NCBI GenBank assembly: GCA_036227345.1
Contig: CP109468.1
Coordinates: forward strand, 3,410,001-3,474,000
DNA length: 64,000 nucleotides
Source of the DNA: Streptomyces sp. NBC_01463
Lineage (GTDB): Bacteria; Actinomycetota; Actinomycetes; Streptomycetales; Streptomycetaceae
Direction: 5' to 3'
The notes beneath the pieces are model-generated. The model was not told the DNA's origin. It saw only the letters and a program-made list of their open reading frames with translations, and ran no database searches. Position numbers and translations under genes: made by a program. Below, piece by piece: positions 45,078 to 54,360 of the stretch (its first letter is position 1; the number at the start of each line of letters is the position of its first letter).

Positions 45078-47051
45078 ATGACTTCCCACTCGACGCCACG
45101 CACCGCCCGCCTGGCCGCGGCCGTGACCGCCGCCATCACCGCGTTCCCGCTGCTCGTGGCCCTGCCCGGCACCGCACACGCGGCGGAGTCCGCCACCTGC
45201 ACGGCCACGGGCCCCGTATACGCCCTGGACTCCGCGGGCAAGCTGCTGCGCTACGACATGCCGACCCCGGTCAGCGGTGGCAATCTGGCGTCACCCAGCA
45301 CCATCGACACCGGCTGGACCGGCTACGGCCGGATGCTGGCGGGTCAGGGCGCGCGCTTCTACGGAATCAAGGCCGACGGGCTCTACCTCAGCCACCGGGT
45401 CAGCTCGACCGGCACCTGGGACATCCACCACAAGAAGATCAGCGCCAGCTTCGGCTGGCTGACCAAGGCCGCGGACCGCAACCAGGTCACCATCGACCGG
45501 GGCGACCGGATCTGGGTGCTGGACAACGAGGGCGCGCTGCGCACGTACAAGTACGACTCCGCCGCCGACACCTTCAGCGCCGACAGCGGGAAGATCATCG
45601 ACCAGGGCTGGGAGCGCTACGACCTGATCGTCGCCGCCGACTCCGGTGTGGTGTACGGCCGTTCGGCGACGGACGGGCGGCTCTACCGCTCGCGCTACGA
45701 CTTCACCAGCCAGCGCTGGATCGAGCGCCACGTCGTGGAGAGCCTGGCCGACTGGCGCCAGTACAGCCGGGGGATCACCTCGATCGGCGGGGACACCCTG
45801 GTCGGTGTGAACGCGGCGGGTGTCGCCGACTACTACCGCTTCGACGAGAACATCCGCGACTTCCCGGTCTACAACAAGACCGTCGGCAGCGCGGGCTGGC
45901 AGAACTACTCCAACGTGTCGGGGGCGCCCGACGCCTGCCGGATCACCGCGAACCACACCCCGGCCGCGCCGCCGGTGCCGCTGGAGAGCTTCTCGCCGGC
46001 CGCGGTGACCCAGTCCGGCACGGGCTCGCTGGAGTTCGCGTACACGGACAACATCGGCCGGCTGGTGCACGGCAGGATGGCGGACGCGTCCGACTTCAAC
46101 GGGGTGCAGTGGACCACCGTGTCCGGCAACGAGGCGTTCACCGGACGCCCCACGCTCGCCGAGCACACCGACGGCCGGGTCGTCCTCACCGCGCAGAACA
46201 CCTCCGGCGCCGTCTGGCAGCGCAACCAGACCGCCAAGGCCTCCGCGGACTGGAACGGCTGGATCGACCTGGCCGGTGCCATGGCCCACCACCCCGTCAC
46301 CGCGAAGACCCCCGACGGGCTGCTCGTCCAGTTCGCCGTCGACGCCGACGGCAAGCCCTGGTACCGGATCCAGCAGCGGGCCAACGTGGACTTCATGGGC
46401 TGGATGCCGCTCAGCGGCACCGGGCTGGCCGGCACACTCCAGGCCGTCACCGTCCGGGGCGGCGTACAGCTCTTCGCCACCACCACCGCGGGCACCCTGA
46501 CCACCGCCACGTTCTCCGCCAACGGCACCCTGTCCGCCTGGACCGGGCTCGGCGCGCAGAACATCAGCGGCACGCCCTCGGTCGTGGTCTACCCCGGCTA
46601 CCGCATCCGGGTGTTCGCCAACGACGGCCAGGGCCACATCGTCACCGCCGCCCAGTCCGCCGAGAACGGCGCGTACGGCACCTGGGAGACCGTCGCCGGG
46701 CTGACCGCCGACGGCGAGCCCAGCGCCGTCATCTCGCCGCTGACCGGCCTCACCGAGATAGCCGCGCGCGGCACCGACGGCTACATCCACAACACCGGTG
46801 AGACGACCCAGGGCAGCGGCATCTGGCGGGCCTGGCAGCAGGCGTCGTTCGAGGCCGCCGCCACCGCGCCGACCGCGTTCACCTACACCAACAGCGCGGG
46901 CCCGACCTGGGCCTACACCTTCCGTACGGCCGACAACCAGACCCGCATCTACCAGGTCCAGCAGAGCTTCGCGGCGCGCAGCTCCGCGGCCACGGGCACA
47001 GTCGCCCCGGCGTTCGAGGACCGGGCGCTGCCCAAGCCGTCCGGCAGCTGA
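45078..47051 (+). CDS. secreted tachylectin-like/beta-propeller protein
   Basis: A 657-residue exported protein with a signal peptide ending near GTAHAAES (about 36). The N-terminal ~220 residues have repeated blades (VYALDSAGKLLRYDM, YGIKADGLYLSHRV, IWVLDNEGALRTYKYD, VYGRSATDGRLYRSRYD) typical of tachylectin-2-type propellers. The C-terminal ~330 residues (LEFAYTDNIGRLVHGRM onward) form a second PLL-like propeller with repeated AxxTxGxxxxxxQ patterns. Likely carbohydrate binding at the cell surface. Divergent from the RHS gene. A terminator follows. Confidence 0.8.
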   Translation: MTSHSTPRTARLAAAVTAAITAFPLLVALPGTAHAAESATCTATGPVYALDSAGKLLRYDMPTPVSGGNLASPSTIDTGWTGYGRMLAGQGARFYGIKADGLYLSHRVSSTGTWDIHHKKISASFGWLTKAADRNQVTIDRGDRIWVLDNEGALRTYKYDSAADTFSADSGKIIDQGWERYDLIVAADSGVVYGRSATDGRLYRSRYDFTSQRWIERHVVESLADWRQYSRGITSIGGDTLVGVNAAGVADYYRFDENIRDFPVYNKTVGSAGWQNYSNVSGAPDACRITANHTPAAPPVPLESFSPAAVTQSGTGSLEFAYTDNIGRLVHGRMADASDFNGVQWTTVSGNEAFTGRPTLAEHTDGRVVLTAQNTSGAVWQRNQTAKASADWNGWIDLAGAMAHHPVTAKTPDGLLVQFAVDADGKPWYRIQQRANVDFMGWMPLSGTGLAGTLQAVTVRGGVQLFATTTAGTLTTATFSANGTLSAWTGLGAQNISGTPSVVVYPGYRIRVFANDGQGHIVTAAQSAENGAYGTWETVAGLTADGEPSAVISPLTGLTEIAARGTDGYIHNTGETTQGSGIWRAWQQASFEAAATAPTAFTYTNSAGPTWAYTFRTADNQTRIYQVQQSFAARSSAATGTVAPAFEDRALPKPSGS

Positions 47052-47058
47052 CCGGGTG

Positions 47059-47094
47059 GCCGGGGCGGGGTCGGCAGGCCGGCTCCGCCCCGGC
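47059..47094 (+). terminator. terminator after the lectin gene
   Basis: GCCGGGGCGG (47059-47068) pairs with CCGCCCCGGC (47085-47094); 10-bp stem, 16-base loop. Confidence 0.6.
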
Positions 47095-47209
47095 ACCGGC
47101 CCGGTGCGTGACCGGGCGGGGATGGCTGCGTGAAGCCCCGCCGTCCATCAGGTGAACCGGCTTTCCACGCCCCTGTTTTCACGATGTTCGATGACATATT
47201 CGACCCATC

Positions 47210-49729
47210 ATGAGGACTCCGTCGATTCTCCGGTCGCCGCGTGCCCGGGGTGCCGCCCTGGCCGCACTGCTCACCGTCGCCACCCTCTGCGCCGGCGACG
47301 CGGTGGCCCGCAGCTACCCCTTCGGCCCGCACACCCGCAGCGTGAACGACCTGGGCAACCAGTTCGTCCCGTTCCACACCCGGCTCCGGGACCTGCTGCA
47401 CGGGCAGGCGGACGGCGGGCTGCTGCTCAACTGGCAGTCGGGCTTCGGCACCAGCTTCCTGCCCGATCTGGGGACGTATCTGAGCAGCCCGTTCGCGCTG
47501 CTCGTCGGGGTCTTCCCGCGGGACCGGATCGACCTGGCCGTCTACGTGGTCACGCTGGTGAAGACCGGCGTGGCGGCGGCGGCCATGACCTGGCTGCTCA
47601 CCGCGCTGCGGCGGGGCCGCGGCCGGGAGTGGATGGCGGCCGTGCTCGGCGCCTCGTACGCGCTGTGCGGCTGGTCGGTCGTCGAGGCCGTGTACAACCC
47701 GATGTGGCTGGACGGGCTGATCGCCTTCCCCCTGCTGTGCCTGGCCGGCGAGTGGGCGCGCACCGGGCGGCGTCCGGTGCTCGGGGTGCTGCTGGTGACG
47801 CTGGCGTGGGTGTCGAACTTCTACACCGCGTACATGGCCACGCTCGGCGCGGCGCTGGTGCTGGTGGTGCGGCTGCTGCTGGAGGACGGGACGTCACGGG
47901 AGCGGGTACGGGGGCTGGGGCGCGCGGCGCGGACCGTGGCGATCGGGATCGGGCTGGCCGCGCCGGTGCTGGTGCCGGTGTTCCTGGGGACACGGCACGC
48001 CTACCCGGGCTGGACACGGGAGTTCGCCCCGGCCGCCTGGCCGGACGTCGCGGCCCGGCTGCTGCCGGCCACGTACAGCTTCTTCAGTCCGGCGGTCTTC
48101 CTCGGCACCGGCGCCCTGCTGCTGGCCGGCGCGCTGGCCTTCCAGCGCGCGGTGCCGCGCACCGAACGGTTCGTGTGGGCGGGGCTGGTGGCCGCGGTCG
48201 CGCTGTCCTTGCAGTGGGGCCCCACCCATCTGCTGTGGCACGCCTTCGCCACGCCGAACGGCAGCCCGTTCCGGCAGACCTTCGTCCTCTCCGGCCTCGT
48301 GGTCATCGCCGCCTGGACCGCGGTGGCGTCGGCCTGGCCGGACCGGCGGGCGCTGCTGGGCGGCGGCGGTGTGGTGGTGCTCATCGCGGCCGGTGCCGCG
48401 TCGAGCGCACTGGTCACCGGGTGGACGTACCCGCTGTTCGCGGCGGGTCTGGTCGCGGTGCTGGGCGCGCTGGTCCTGGCCCGCAGCGGCAGGTTCGCCG
48501 TGCTCGCGGCGCTGCTGCTGGTCGGCGCGCTGGCCGGGCAGGCCGCCGCGACGACCGCCTACGCCGACCGGCAGCGGCTGAACCGGCTCGACGACTACGC
48601 CCCCTGGGGGCAGCGCCAGGACCTCCAGAGCGCCGCGGTCGCCGGTGCGGACGGCTGGCCGCGCTACCGGACCGACCCCGGCCTGGAGCAGAGCACCGCC
48701 AACGACCCGATGCTGGTGGGCGGGCAGGGCGGCGCCTACTACAGCAGCCACACCCCCGACGTGCTGACCCGCACGTTCCTCGCGCTGGGCGCCGGCTGGA
48801 CGTCGAACGGCCGCGCCCTGCACAGCCTGGACAATCCGGTGACGGACGCGGTGTTCTCGGTCGGCGCCCGGGTCCATATGCCGCGCGATCCCCACCAGGG
48901 CTGGAACAGCCCGGACGACCGCCCGGTCACCGTCACCCGGCAGGACGTGCCGCCGCTGGTGACTGTACGGCCCGCCGCCGGTCCCGGCGCGCGGCCGGGC
49001 CGCTCGCCGTTCCGCAACCAGGAGAGACTGCTGGGCGCGTCCGTGTACACGGTGCCCGCGACGACCCTGCACGCCGCGGACGGTACGGCGGCGGAGGACA
49101 CCGACGCGTACGACTACCGGGTGCGGCCCGGCGCGTACACGCTGAGCGCGAACTGTCCCGCGGGCAGCGAGGTGTACCTGTGGACCCCCGACCTGTTCGG
49201 CAAGGCACGGCTCGGTGTGTCGGGTGAACTCACTGACTTCCGCGGCGAGTTGCCGGGGCGTCGGGCCGGGATGCAGCGGCTGGGCACGGGTGGCGGGCAG
49301 CTCTCCGTGTCGCTGCGGGCGGCCCGGGACGGGACCGTTCCGCACGAGGCCGTCGGCTGTCTGGACCGGGGGCGGCTGACCGCCGCCGTGGCCGGGCTGA
49401 AGCGGACCGGTGCCACGCGGATCTCCGTCACGGGCAGCGGCGTCAGGGCCGAACTACCCCCGGGCACGCACGGGGTGGCCGTGCTGTCGGCTCCCCGGAT
49501 CGCCGGGTGGAGCTGCGACGGGCGGCCCGCCGGCTCGTATCTCGGCCTGGTCTCCGTGCCGGTGAACGGTGACCGGACGACGGTGGACTGCACGTTCCGG
49601 CCGCCGGGGCTGCGGGCCGGGGGCCTCGCCGGGGCGGCGGCACTGGCGGCGCTGCTGGCGACGGTCCTGGTCCCACGGGCGCGGGCGCGGATGCGCGGGC
49701 GGGCGGTTCGGTTGCCCCGACAGCCGTGA
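47210..49729 (+). CDS. YfhO-family membrane protein (GT-C glycosyltransferase)
   Basis: An 839-residue membrane protein of the YfhO family: N-terminal helix, luminal motif VNDLGNQFVPFHTRLRDLL with LLLNWQSGFGTSFLPDLGTY, about 10-12 further helices, then a large extracytoplasmic C-terminal part (from about residue 450) and a last helix ahead of an Arg-rich tail. YfhO proteins are GT-C lipid-linked glycosyltransferases; some glycosylate lipoteichoic or teichoic acids. In this neighbourhood it may decorate the wall polymer. ATG 47210; the spacer from 47095 has no other gene. Confidence 0.88.
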   Translation: MRTPSILRSPRARGAALAALLTVATLCAGDAVARSYPFGPHTRSVNDLGNQFVPFHTRLRDLLHGQADGGLLLNWQSGFGTSFLPDLGTYLSSPFALLVGVFPRDRIDLAVYVVTLVKTGVAAAAMTWLLTALRRGRGREWMAAVLGASYALCGWSVVEAVYNPMWLDGLIAFPLLCLAGEWARTGRRPVLGVLLVTLAWVSNFYTAYMATLGAALVLVVRLLLEDGTSRERVRGLGRAARTVAIGIGLAAPVLVPVFLGTRHAYPGWTREFAPAAWPDVAARLLPATYSFFSPAVFLGTGALLLAGALAFQRAVPRTERFVWAGLVAAVALSLQWGPTHLLWHAFATPNGSPFRQTFVLSGLVVIAAWTAVASAWPDRRALLGGGGVVVLIAAGAASSALVTGWTYPLFAAGLVAVLGALVLARSGRFAVLAALLLVGALAGQAAATTAYADRQRLNRLDDYAPWGQRQDLQSAAVAGADGWPRYRTDPGLEQSTANDPMLVGGQGGAYYSSHTPDVLTRTFLALGAGWTSNGRALHSLDNPVTDAVFSVGARVHMPRDPHQGWNSPDDRPVTVTRQDVPPLVTVRPAAGPGARPGRSPFRNQERLLGASVYTVPATTLHAADGTAAEDTDAYDYRVRPGAYTLSANCPAGSEVYLWTPDLFGKARLGVSGELTDFRGELPGRRAGMQRLGTGGGQLSVSLRAARDGTVPHEAVGCLDRGRLTAAVAGLKRTGATRISVTGSGVRAELPPGTHGVAVLSAPRIAGWSCDGRPAGSYLGLVSVPVNGDRTTVDCTFRPPGLRAGGLAGAAALAALLATVLVPRARARMRGRAVRLPRQP

Positions 49730-49780
49730 CGACACCGAGACTTCATCTGCGCGTGGTGGGACGGGACATGCCCGCGCGCG

Positions 49781-49786
49781 TACGTT
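49781..49786 (+). promoter_or_regulatory. -10 element of a probably leaderless methyltransferase transcript
   Basis: TACGTT is seven bases before the ATG at 49794, with no ribosome site between, as for the genes at 14737, 32370 and 45078. Confidence 0.4.
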
Positions 49787-49793
49787 CCCACCC

Positions 49794-50720
49794 ATGCCCT
49801 CCCTTCTGAACAACCGTCTGACGAAACGCGCCCTGCGCCCCGCCATCGCCCTGGTCGACCGCCGCATCCGGCTGCGGGTGGAACGTGCCGCCGAGCCGCT
49901 GCGGAGCGAGCTCGCCGTCCTGCGCCGCGACGCGGAGGAGGCGCGGCGCGGCCAGTACGCCCTGGGGCTGCTGCTGGACGGCACCGGGCGGGGTGCGCAC
50001 CGGATTCCGCCCGCCCGCGAGATCGATGAACTCGTACGTCAGATAACTGTGTTGTGCGGGGACGAGGCGAAGGCGCGGCGCAGCGTCGTCGTCGCCTACC
50101 GGACCGTGGTGGCTCTGGAGGCGCTCGGCGTGGGCCGGCTGGCAGGCTCGACGTCCAATGTGTGCGGGAAGCTGGCGACGGTGCCGCTGCTGGCCCCGGC
50201 GAACGGGAGCATCCTCGAAATCGGCACGCTGTACGGGCTGTTCGCATCGGCGCTGACCCGGATGGTGCACCGGGCGGGCCTCGAACCGGATCTCACGATC
50301 GTCGACCCGCTGGCCGGGTCCCAGCTCCAGCCGGGCACCTCGCAGCCGGCCGACCCCACCGGGACGCCGGTGCGCGAGGACGTCGTGCGGGCCAACCTGG
50401 CGCTGACCGGCGGGGGTTCGCTCCATCAGCCGCGCATCCGTCAGGGGTTCTCGTCCGATCCGGAGGTCCGGGCGTCGGTCGCCGACCGCACCTACGGGGT
50501 GATCGTCGTGGACGGCGACCACTCCATGGAGGGCGTCGCGGCCGACCTGGAATGGGTCGAGGAGATCGTCGCCCCGGGCGGCGTCGTGGTGCTCGACGAC
50601 TACGGCGACGCGTCCTGGCCGGGCGTCCAGGAGGCCCTGGACAAGCACCTGGCGGGCGGCGCCTCGCGGCTGCGGATGCTGGGGCGGGTGTCGACGTCCG
50701 CGTATCTGCGGGCGGAGTGA
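49794..50720 (+). CDS. class I SAM-dependent methyltransferase
   Basis: A 308-residue protein with a coiled-coil-like N-terminus (about 20-70) and a Methyltransf_24 domain: SILEIGTLYGLFASAL as the SAM-binding GxG-type loop, LTIVDPLAG for the acidic residue, and VIVVDGDHSMEGVAADLEWV. The sugar-methyltransferase group includes enzymes acting on surface glycans, so modification of the nearby polymer is possible. Convergent with the TetR gene. Confidence 0.82.
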   Translation: MPSLLNNRLTKRALRPAIALVDRRIRLRVERAAEPLRSELAVLRRDAEEARRGQYALGLLLDGTGRGAHRIPPAREIDELVRQITVLCGDEAKARRSVVVAYRTVVALEALGVGRLAGSTSNVCGKLATVPLLAPANGSILEIGTLYGLFASALTRMVHRAGLEPDLTIVDPLAGSQLQPGTSQPADPTGTPVREDVVRANLALTGGGSLHQPRIRQGFSSDPEVRASVADRTYGVIVVDGDHSMEGVAADLEWVEEIVAPGGVVVLDDYGDASWPGVQEALDKHLAGGASRLRMLGRVSTSAYLRAE

Positions 50721-50730
50721 CGCCACCCCT

Positions 50731-51378
50731 TCACGCCCGGCCGCCGTACCGCGCCTCGATGCCCGCGACGATCAGCCGCAGACCGTCCTCGAAGCGCTCG
50801 TCGTAGTTGGCGAAGATCTCCGCACCCGCCGCGGCGGCCAGCGGGTAGCGGGCCAGGCGTTCCGCGCGTTCCCCGATGTCGAAGCCCTCGCGCTGCTGGT
50901 CCGGCATCGGGCGGACGCCCTGCTCCTCGCTGACGAATCCCATCGTGTAGGAGTACGCGGTGGTGCCCGCCCGGACCGCCTGCCACAGCTCGAAGCCCGC
51001 GTCGACCATGGTCCGCAGATGGCCTTCGAGCCCGTCCGCGTGGTCGGTGCCGGTGAATTTCGCGCCGCCGTAGACCTTGGCCCCGTCGCGGTAGCGGAGC
51101 AGCGCGCCGCGCAGGCCGCTGTTGTACGCGACGAGCTGGTCCTGCCAGCTCTCCGGGGTCGGGCCCGGCAGCCCCTCTTCGAGCATCCGGCGGTACATCA
51201 CCGTGGCCATCTCGTCGAGCAGCGCCTGCTTGTCCTTGAAGTGCCAGTAGAGGGCGGGCGCCTTGACGTCCAGCTCCTTCGCGATGGCGCGCAGGCTGAG
51301 CCCTTCCAGGCCCACCTCGTTCAGCAGCCGCAGCGCCGTGTCGGCCACCCGGGACCGGTCGATCTTCGTCGTACCCAC
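50731..51378 (-). CDS. TetR/AcrR family repressor
   Basis: A 215-residue regulator: HTH in RVADTALRLLNEVGLEGLSL and LDVKAPALYWHFKDKQALLDEM, then a TetR_C-type ligand domain (PESWQDQLVAYNSGLRGALL). This matches the TetR(class tetracycline repressor-like) group. Divergent from an FAD-monooxygenase, with CTTnACAGCGTTAAG repeats in the shared space that are its likely operators. Confidence 0.9.
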   Translation of the reverse strand: MGTTKIDRSRVADTALRLLNEVGLEGLSLRAIAKELDVKAPALYWHFKDKQALLDEMATVMYRRMLEEGLPGPTPESWQDQLVAYNSGLRGALLRYRDGAKVYGGAKFTGTDHADGLEGHLRTMVDAGFELWQAVRAGTTAYSYTMGFVSEEQGVRPMPDQQREGFDIGERAERLARYPLAAAAGAEIFANYDERFEDGLRLIVAGIEARYGGRA

Positions 51379-51418
51379 CTCGACAAGCTAACAGCCCCCG
51401 ACAGCCCTCCCTTGACAA

Positions 51419-51469
51419 CTTTACAGCGTTAAGTGCACACTCCGGAGCATGGAACTTAACAGCGTTAAG
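51419..51469. promoter_or_regulatory. paired TetR operators overlapping the monooxygenase start
   Basis: Site 1, CTTTACAGCGTTAAG (51419-51433), follows a TTGACA -35-like box (51412-51417). Site 2, CTTAACAGCGTTAAG (51455-51469), is a perfect 6-bp inverted repeat with a 3-base centre and overlaps codons 3-7 of the monooxygenase (ATG 51449). Centres are 36 bases apart. Confidence 0.7.
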
Positions 51470-52894
51470 GAAACGATCAGGGAGACCTCGGTCCTCGTCG
51501 TCGGCGCGGGTCCCTGCGGCCTCGCCCTGGCCTGCGACCTGGCCCGTCGCGGCGTCCCCGCCCTCGTCGTCGAGCAGGCGCCCGTGCTCTTCCCCGGATC
51601 GCGCGGCAAGGGAATCCAGCCCCGCACCCGGGAGGTCCTCGACGACCTCGGGGTCGGCGACGCGGTCCGCGAGCACGGCGGTCCCGCCCCGGTCGGGATG
51701 GCCTGGCAGAACGGTGAGCGGATGGGCGAGCACCGGATGTTCCGGGTCGCCGCCCCGACGGACGCCGAGCCGTACGGGGAGCCGTGGATGATGCCGCAGT
51801 GGCGCACCCAGGAGATCCTGCTGGCCCGGCTGCGCGAGCTCGGCGGCGACGTCGTGTTCTCGACCGCGCTGACCGGGCTCGACCAGGACGCCGACGGGGT
51901 CACCGCCCGGCTGTCCACGGGTGAGGTCCGCGCCTCCTACCTGGTCGCGGCGGACGGCGGCCGCTCCGCCGTGCGGCGGGCCCTGGGCATCGCGATGACC
52001 GGGGAGACCGTGGACCCGGCGCCGATGCTGGTCGCCGACGTGCGGGTCGCCGAGGGCGCGCTCGACCGGCTCAACTGGCACATGATGAACACCGACGCGG
52101 GGTTCATCACGCTCTGCCCGCTGCCCGGGACCATGGACTTCCAGCTGGCCGCCCAGTTCAAGGAGGGCGCACCCGACACCTCGGCGGACGGGGTGCGCGC
52201 GCTGGTCGCCGAACGCACCCACCTGGACGCGCGGGACATCACCGAGGTCCTCTGGGCCTCCGACTTCCGGCCGCGCGCCGCCCTCGCCGACCGGTTCCGC
52301 GAGGGACGGGTCTTCCTGGCCGGGGACGCCGCCCACGTCCACTCCCCCGCGGGCGGCCAGGGGCTCAACACCAGCGTCCAGGACGCCTACAACCTGGGCT
52401 GGAAGCTCGGCCAGGTGCTGCGGCACGGGGCGCCCGAGGCGCTGCTCGGCAGTTACGAGGAGGAGCGCCGCCCGGTCGCCGCCGAGATGCTCGGCCTGTC
52501 CACGCGTATCCACCGCGGCCAGCAGGAGCGGGGAGCGGCCGCGCAGCAGCTGGGCCTCGGCTACCGCGAGGGACCTTTGTCGGTGGGCAGCGCGGGCGTG
52601 CTGGAGGCCGGCGACCGGGCCCCCGACGGCCCCTCGGGCGACCGGCGGCTGTTCGACGTCTTCCGGGGCCCGCACTTCACACTGCTGGCGGTCGGCACCG
52701 ACGCGGAGCTGCCGCGATTCGCCGGCCCCGGCATCCGGGTGCACCGCACCGCCGCCTACGAGGCGTACGGCAAGGGGCTGTTCCTGGTCCGTCCCGACGG
52801 CTACATCGGGTGGGCGGGCGAGGACACGACCGGGCTCGCCGAGTACCTGGCGCCGCTGGGCCTCGCGGGCGTCTCGCCGGACCGGGCCGAATGA
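51449..52894 (+). CDS. FAD-dependent monooxygenase
   Basis: A 481-residue flavoprotein of the PheA/TetX/RdmE-like group: VVGAGPCGLALACDLARRG as FAD-binding GxGxxG (about 18-36), GKGIQPRTREVLDDLG, VAADGGRSAVRRALG and the second FAD motif GDAAHVHSPAGGQGLN, then a thioredoxin-like C-terminal part. It probably hydroxylates an aromatic substrate, possibly inducibly as detoxification under TetR control. GGAGC precedes the ATG. The operator extends into its first codons. Confidence 0.9.
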   Translation: MELNSVKETIRETSVLVVGAGPCGLALACDLARRGVPALVVEQAPVLFPGSRGKGIQPRTREVLDDLGVGDAVREHGGPAPVGMAWQNGERMGEHRMFRVAAPTDAEPYGEPWMMPQWRTQEILLARLRELGGDVVFSTALTGLDQDADGVTARLSTGEVRASYLVAADGGRSAVRRALGIAMTGETVDPAPMLVADVRVAEGALDRLNWHMMNTDAGFITLCPLPGTMDFQLAAQFKEGAPDTSADGVRALVAERTHLDARDITEVLWASDFRPRAALADRFREGRVFLAGDAAHVHSPAGGQGLNTSVQDAYNLGWKLGQVLRHGAPEALLGSYEEERRPVAAEMLGLSTRIHRGQQERGAAAQQLGLGYREGPLSVGSAGVLEAGDRAPDGPSGDRRLFDVFRGPHFTLLAVGTDAELPRFAGPGIRVHRTAAYEAYGKGLFLVRPDGYIGWAGEDTTGLAEYLAPLGLAGVSPDRAE

Positions 52895-52909
52895 GCGCGC
52901 GGGCCCGGG

Positions 52910-53578
52910 TCAGACGCTGCTGAGCGAGAGCTTGGCCGCGAAGCCGAGGAACAGCACACCCGCGGCGGACGTGGCCCCCGCCGAGAGCCGCTTGCGGCGG
53001 CGGAACGCCGCGGACAGCCGGGTGCCGCCGAAGATCAGCATCGACAGGTACAGGAAGCTGGCGATCTGGAGCAGGGTGCCCAGCACCAGGAAGGAGAGCG
53101 CCGGGTACGCGTACCCGGGATCGACGAACTGCACGAAGAACGAGATCAGGAACAGGATCGCCTTCGGGTTGAACAGGCTGACCACCAGCGCCCGCCGGTA
53201 CGGCCGCTCCATCGTGCCCGGGACCGCGTCCCCGTCCGCCCCCTCGCCGGTGAGCTCGGCCACCCGCCGGTGCCGCTCGCGCCACATCGACACCGCGGCC
53301 CGCAGCATCCCGATCGCCAGCCAGGTCAGATAGCCCGCGCCGGCGAACTTCACCACGGCGAAGAGCACCGGCGTCGTCTGCAGCAGCGACGAGGCCCCGA
53401 GCGCGGACAGCGTCATCAGCACGGTGTCCCCGGTCCACACCCCGGCGGCGGCGACATAGCCGGTCCGCACCCCGCGCCGGGCGGCGACGGACAGCACGTA
53501 CAGCGAATTCGGTCCCGGCAGCAGAACGATGAGCACGAGGCCGGCGAGATAGGTCGGAAGATCGGTGACACCCAGCAT
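52910..53578 (-). CDS. LysE/RhtB-family amino acid exporter (LeuE-like)
   Basis: A 222-residue inner-membrane exporter with five or six helices: LVLIVLLPGPNSLYVLSVAA (family signature), GDTVLMTLSALGASSLL, VVKFAGAGYLTWLAIGML, SLFNPKAILFLISFFVQF and a C-terminal GVLFLGFAAKLSLSSV. The NPKAILF block is typical of leucine/amino-acid efflux proteins. ATG 53578; a short gap separates it from the monooxygenase end. Confidence 0.9.
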   Translation of the reverse strand: MLGVTDLPTYLAGLVLIVLLPGPNSLYVLSVAARRGVRTGYVAAAGVWTGDTVLMTLSALGASSLLQTTPVLFAVVKFAGAGYLTWLAIGMLRAAVSMWRERHRRVAELTGEGADGDAVPGTMERPYRRALVVSLFNPKAILFLISFFVQFVDPGYAYPALSFLVLGTLLQIASFLYLSMLIFGGTRLSAAFRRRKRLSAGATSAAGVLFLGFAAKLSLSSV

Positions 53579-53649
53579 GAAACGGAGTGTCGCACGGGGC
53601 TGCGAGACGTCGGAAGCGGGGGGTTTCCGGGGCCCCGGGGCCAGGAGCC

Positions 53650-54273
53650 TCAGCCCACCAGGTCCGCGAAGACGATGATGTTGTCCGGCCGGTGGCCGCC
53701 CCTCAGCTCTCCGCCGCAGGTGATCAGCCGCAGTTCGGGGGCCGCGGTGTCGCCGTACACCTCGTCGGTCGGGAAGGCGCCCTTGTCGACCTGCTGGAGC
53801 CGTCGTACGGCGAACACGGCGTCGGAGCCGTCGGCCCGGGTGACGGTGATGCGGTCGCCGGGCCGGATCTTCGAGACGTTCCTCAGCACGGCCGGGCCCT
53901 CGGCGGTGTCGAAGTGGCCGATGAGGACGGCGGGCCCGGTCTCGCCGGGGGTGACGCCCTTGGTGTACCAGCCGATCCGGTCCGCCTGCGCCACGGACGG
54001 GACCTCGACGGTGCCGTCGGACGCCAGTCCCAGGTTCAGGACCGGGCCGGTGTCGACGCCCGCCGAGGGGATCCGGACCCGGACCGGCCGGGAGGCCGGC
54101 ATCGGGGTGGCCCTGGCCGACGGTGCGGCCGGAGCCGACGCCGCCGGTGAGGCGGCGATGTGTGCGGGCGGGGTGGCGGCCCGGTCGTCCGAGGCGCAGC
54201 CCGTCAGGGCTGCGAGGGCTGCGAGGGCTGCGAACGACGCCGCCGTCGTACGGCGCGCGAGAGAGACGTGCAT
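53650..54273 (-). CDS. class F sortase
   Basis: A 207-residue exported transpeptidase: N-terminal hydrophobic anchor ending at LTGCASDD (lipobox-like), a Ser/Pro/Ala linker, and a sortase beta-barrel with catalytic His in LIGHFDTAEG and Cys in LRLITCGG; a following Arg lies in GGHRPDN. Class F sortases are typical of actinobacteria. ATG 54273 with GGGAG upstream is chosen. It is 88 bases downstream of a membrane-anchored surface protein in the same direction. Confidence 0.9.
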   Translation of the reverse strand: MHVSLARRTTAASFAALAALAALTGCASDDRAATPPAHIAASPAASAPAAPSARATPMPASRPVRVRIPSAGVDTGPVLNLGLASDGTVEVPSVAQADRIGWYTKGVTPGETGPAVLIGHFDTAEGPAVLRNVSKIRPGDRITVTRADGSDAVFAVRRLQQVDKGAFPTDEVYGDTAAPELRLITCGGELRGGHRPDNIIVFADLVG

Positions 54274-54360
54274 ACGGGGACTCCCGACAGGCGGAACGGG
54301 TGAGGCCGTCGCATGGCGCAACGGCCTCTCCTCTGACGTGGGACGACGGGTTCGGCCGGG

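Noticed and set aside
49569..49793. N-terminal extension of the methyltransferase frame into the YfhO coding end
   Set aside because: The extension lies antisense-free but inside the YfhO frame and lacks a start signal; the ATG at 49794 with a nearby -10 element is better supported.
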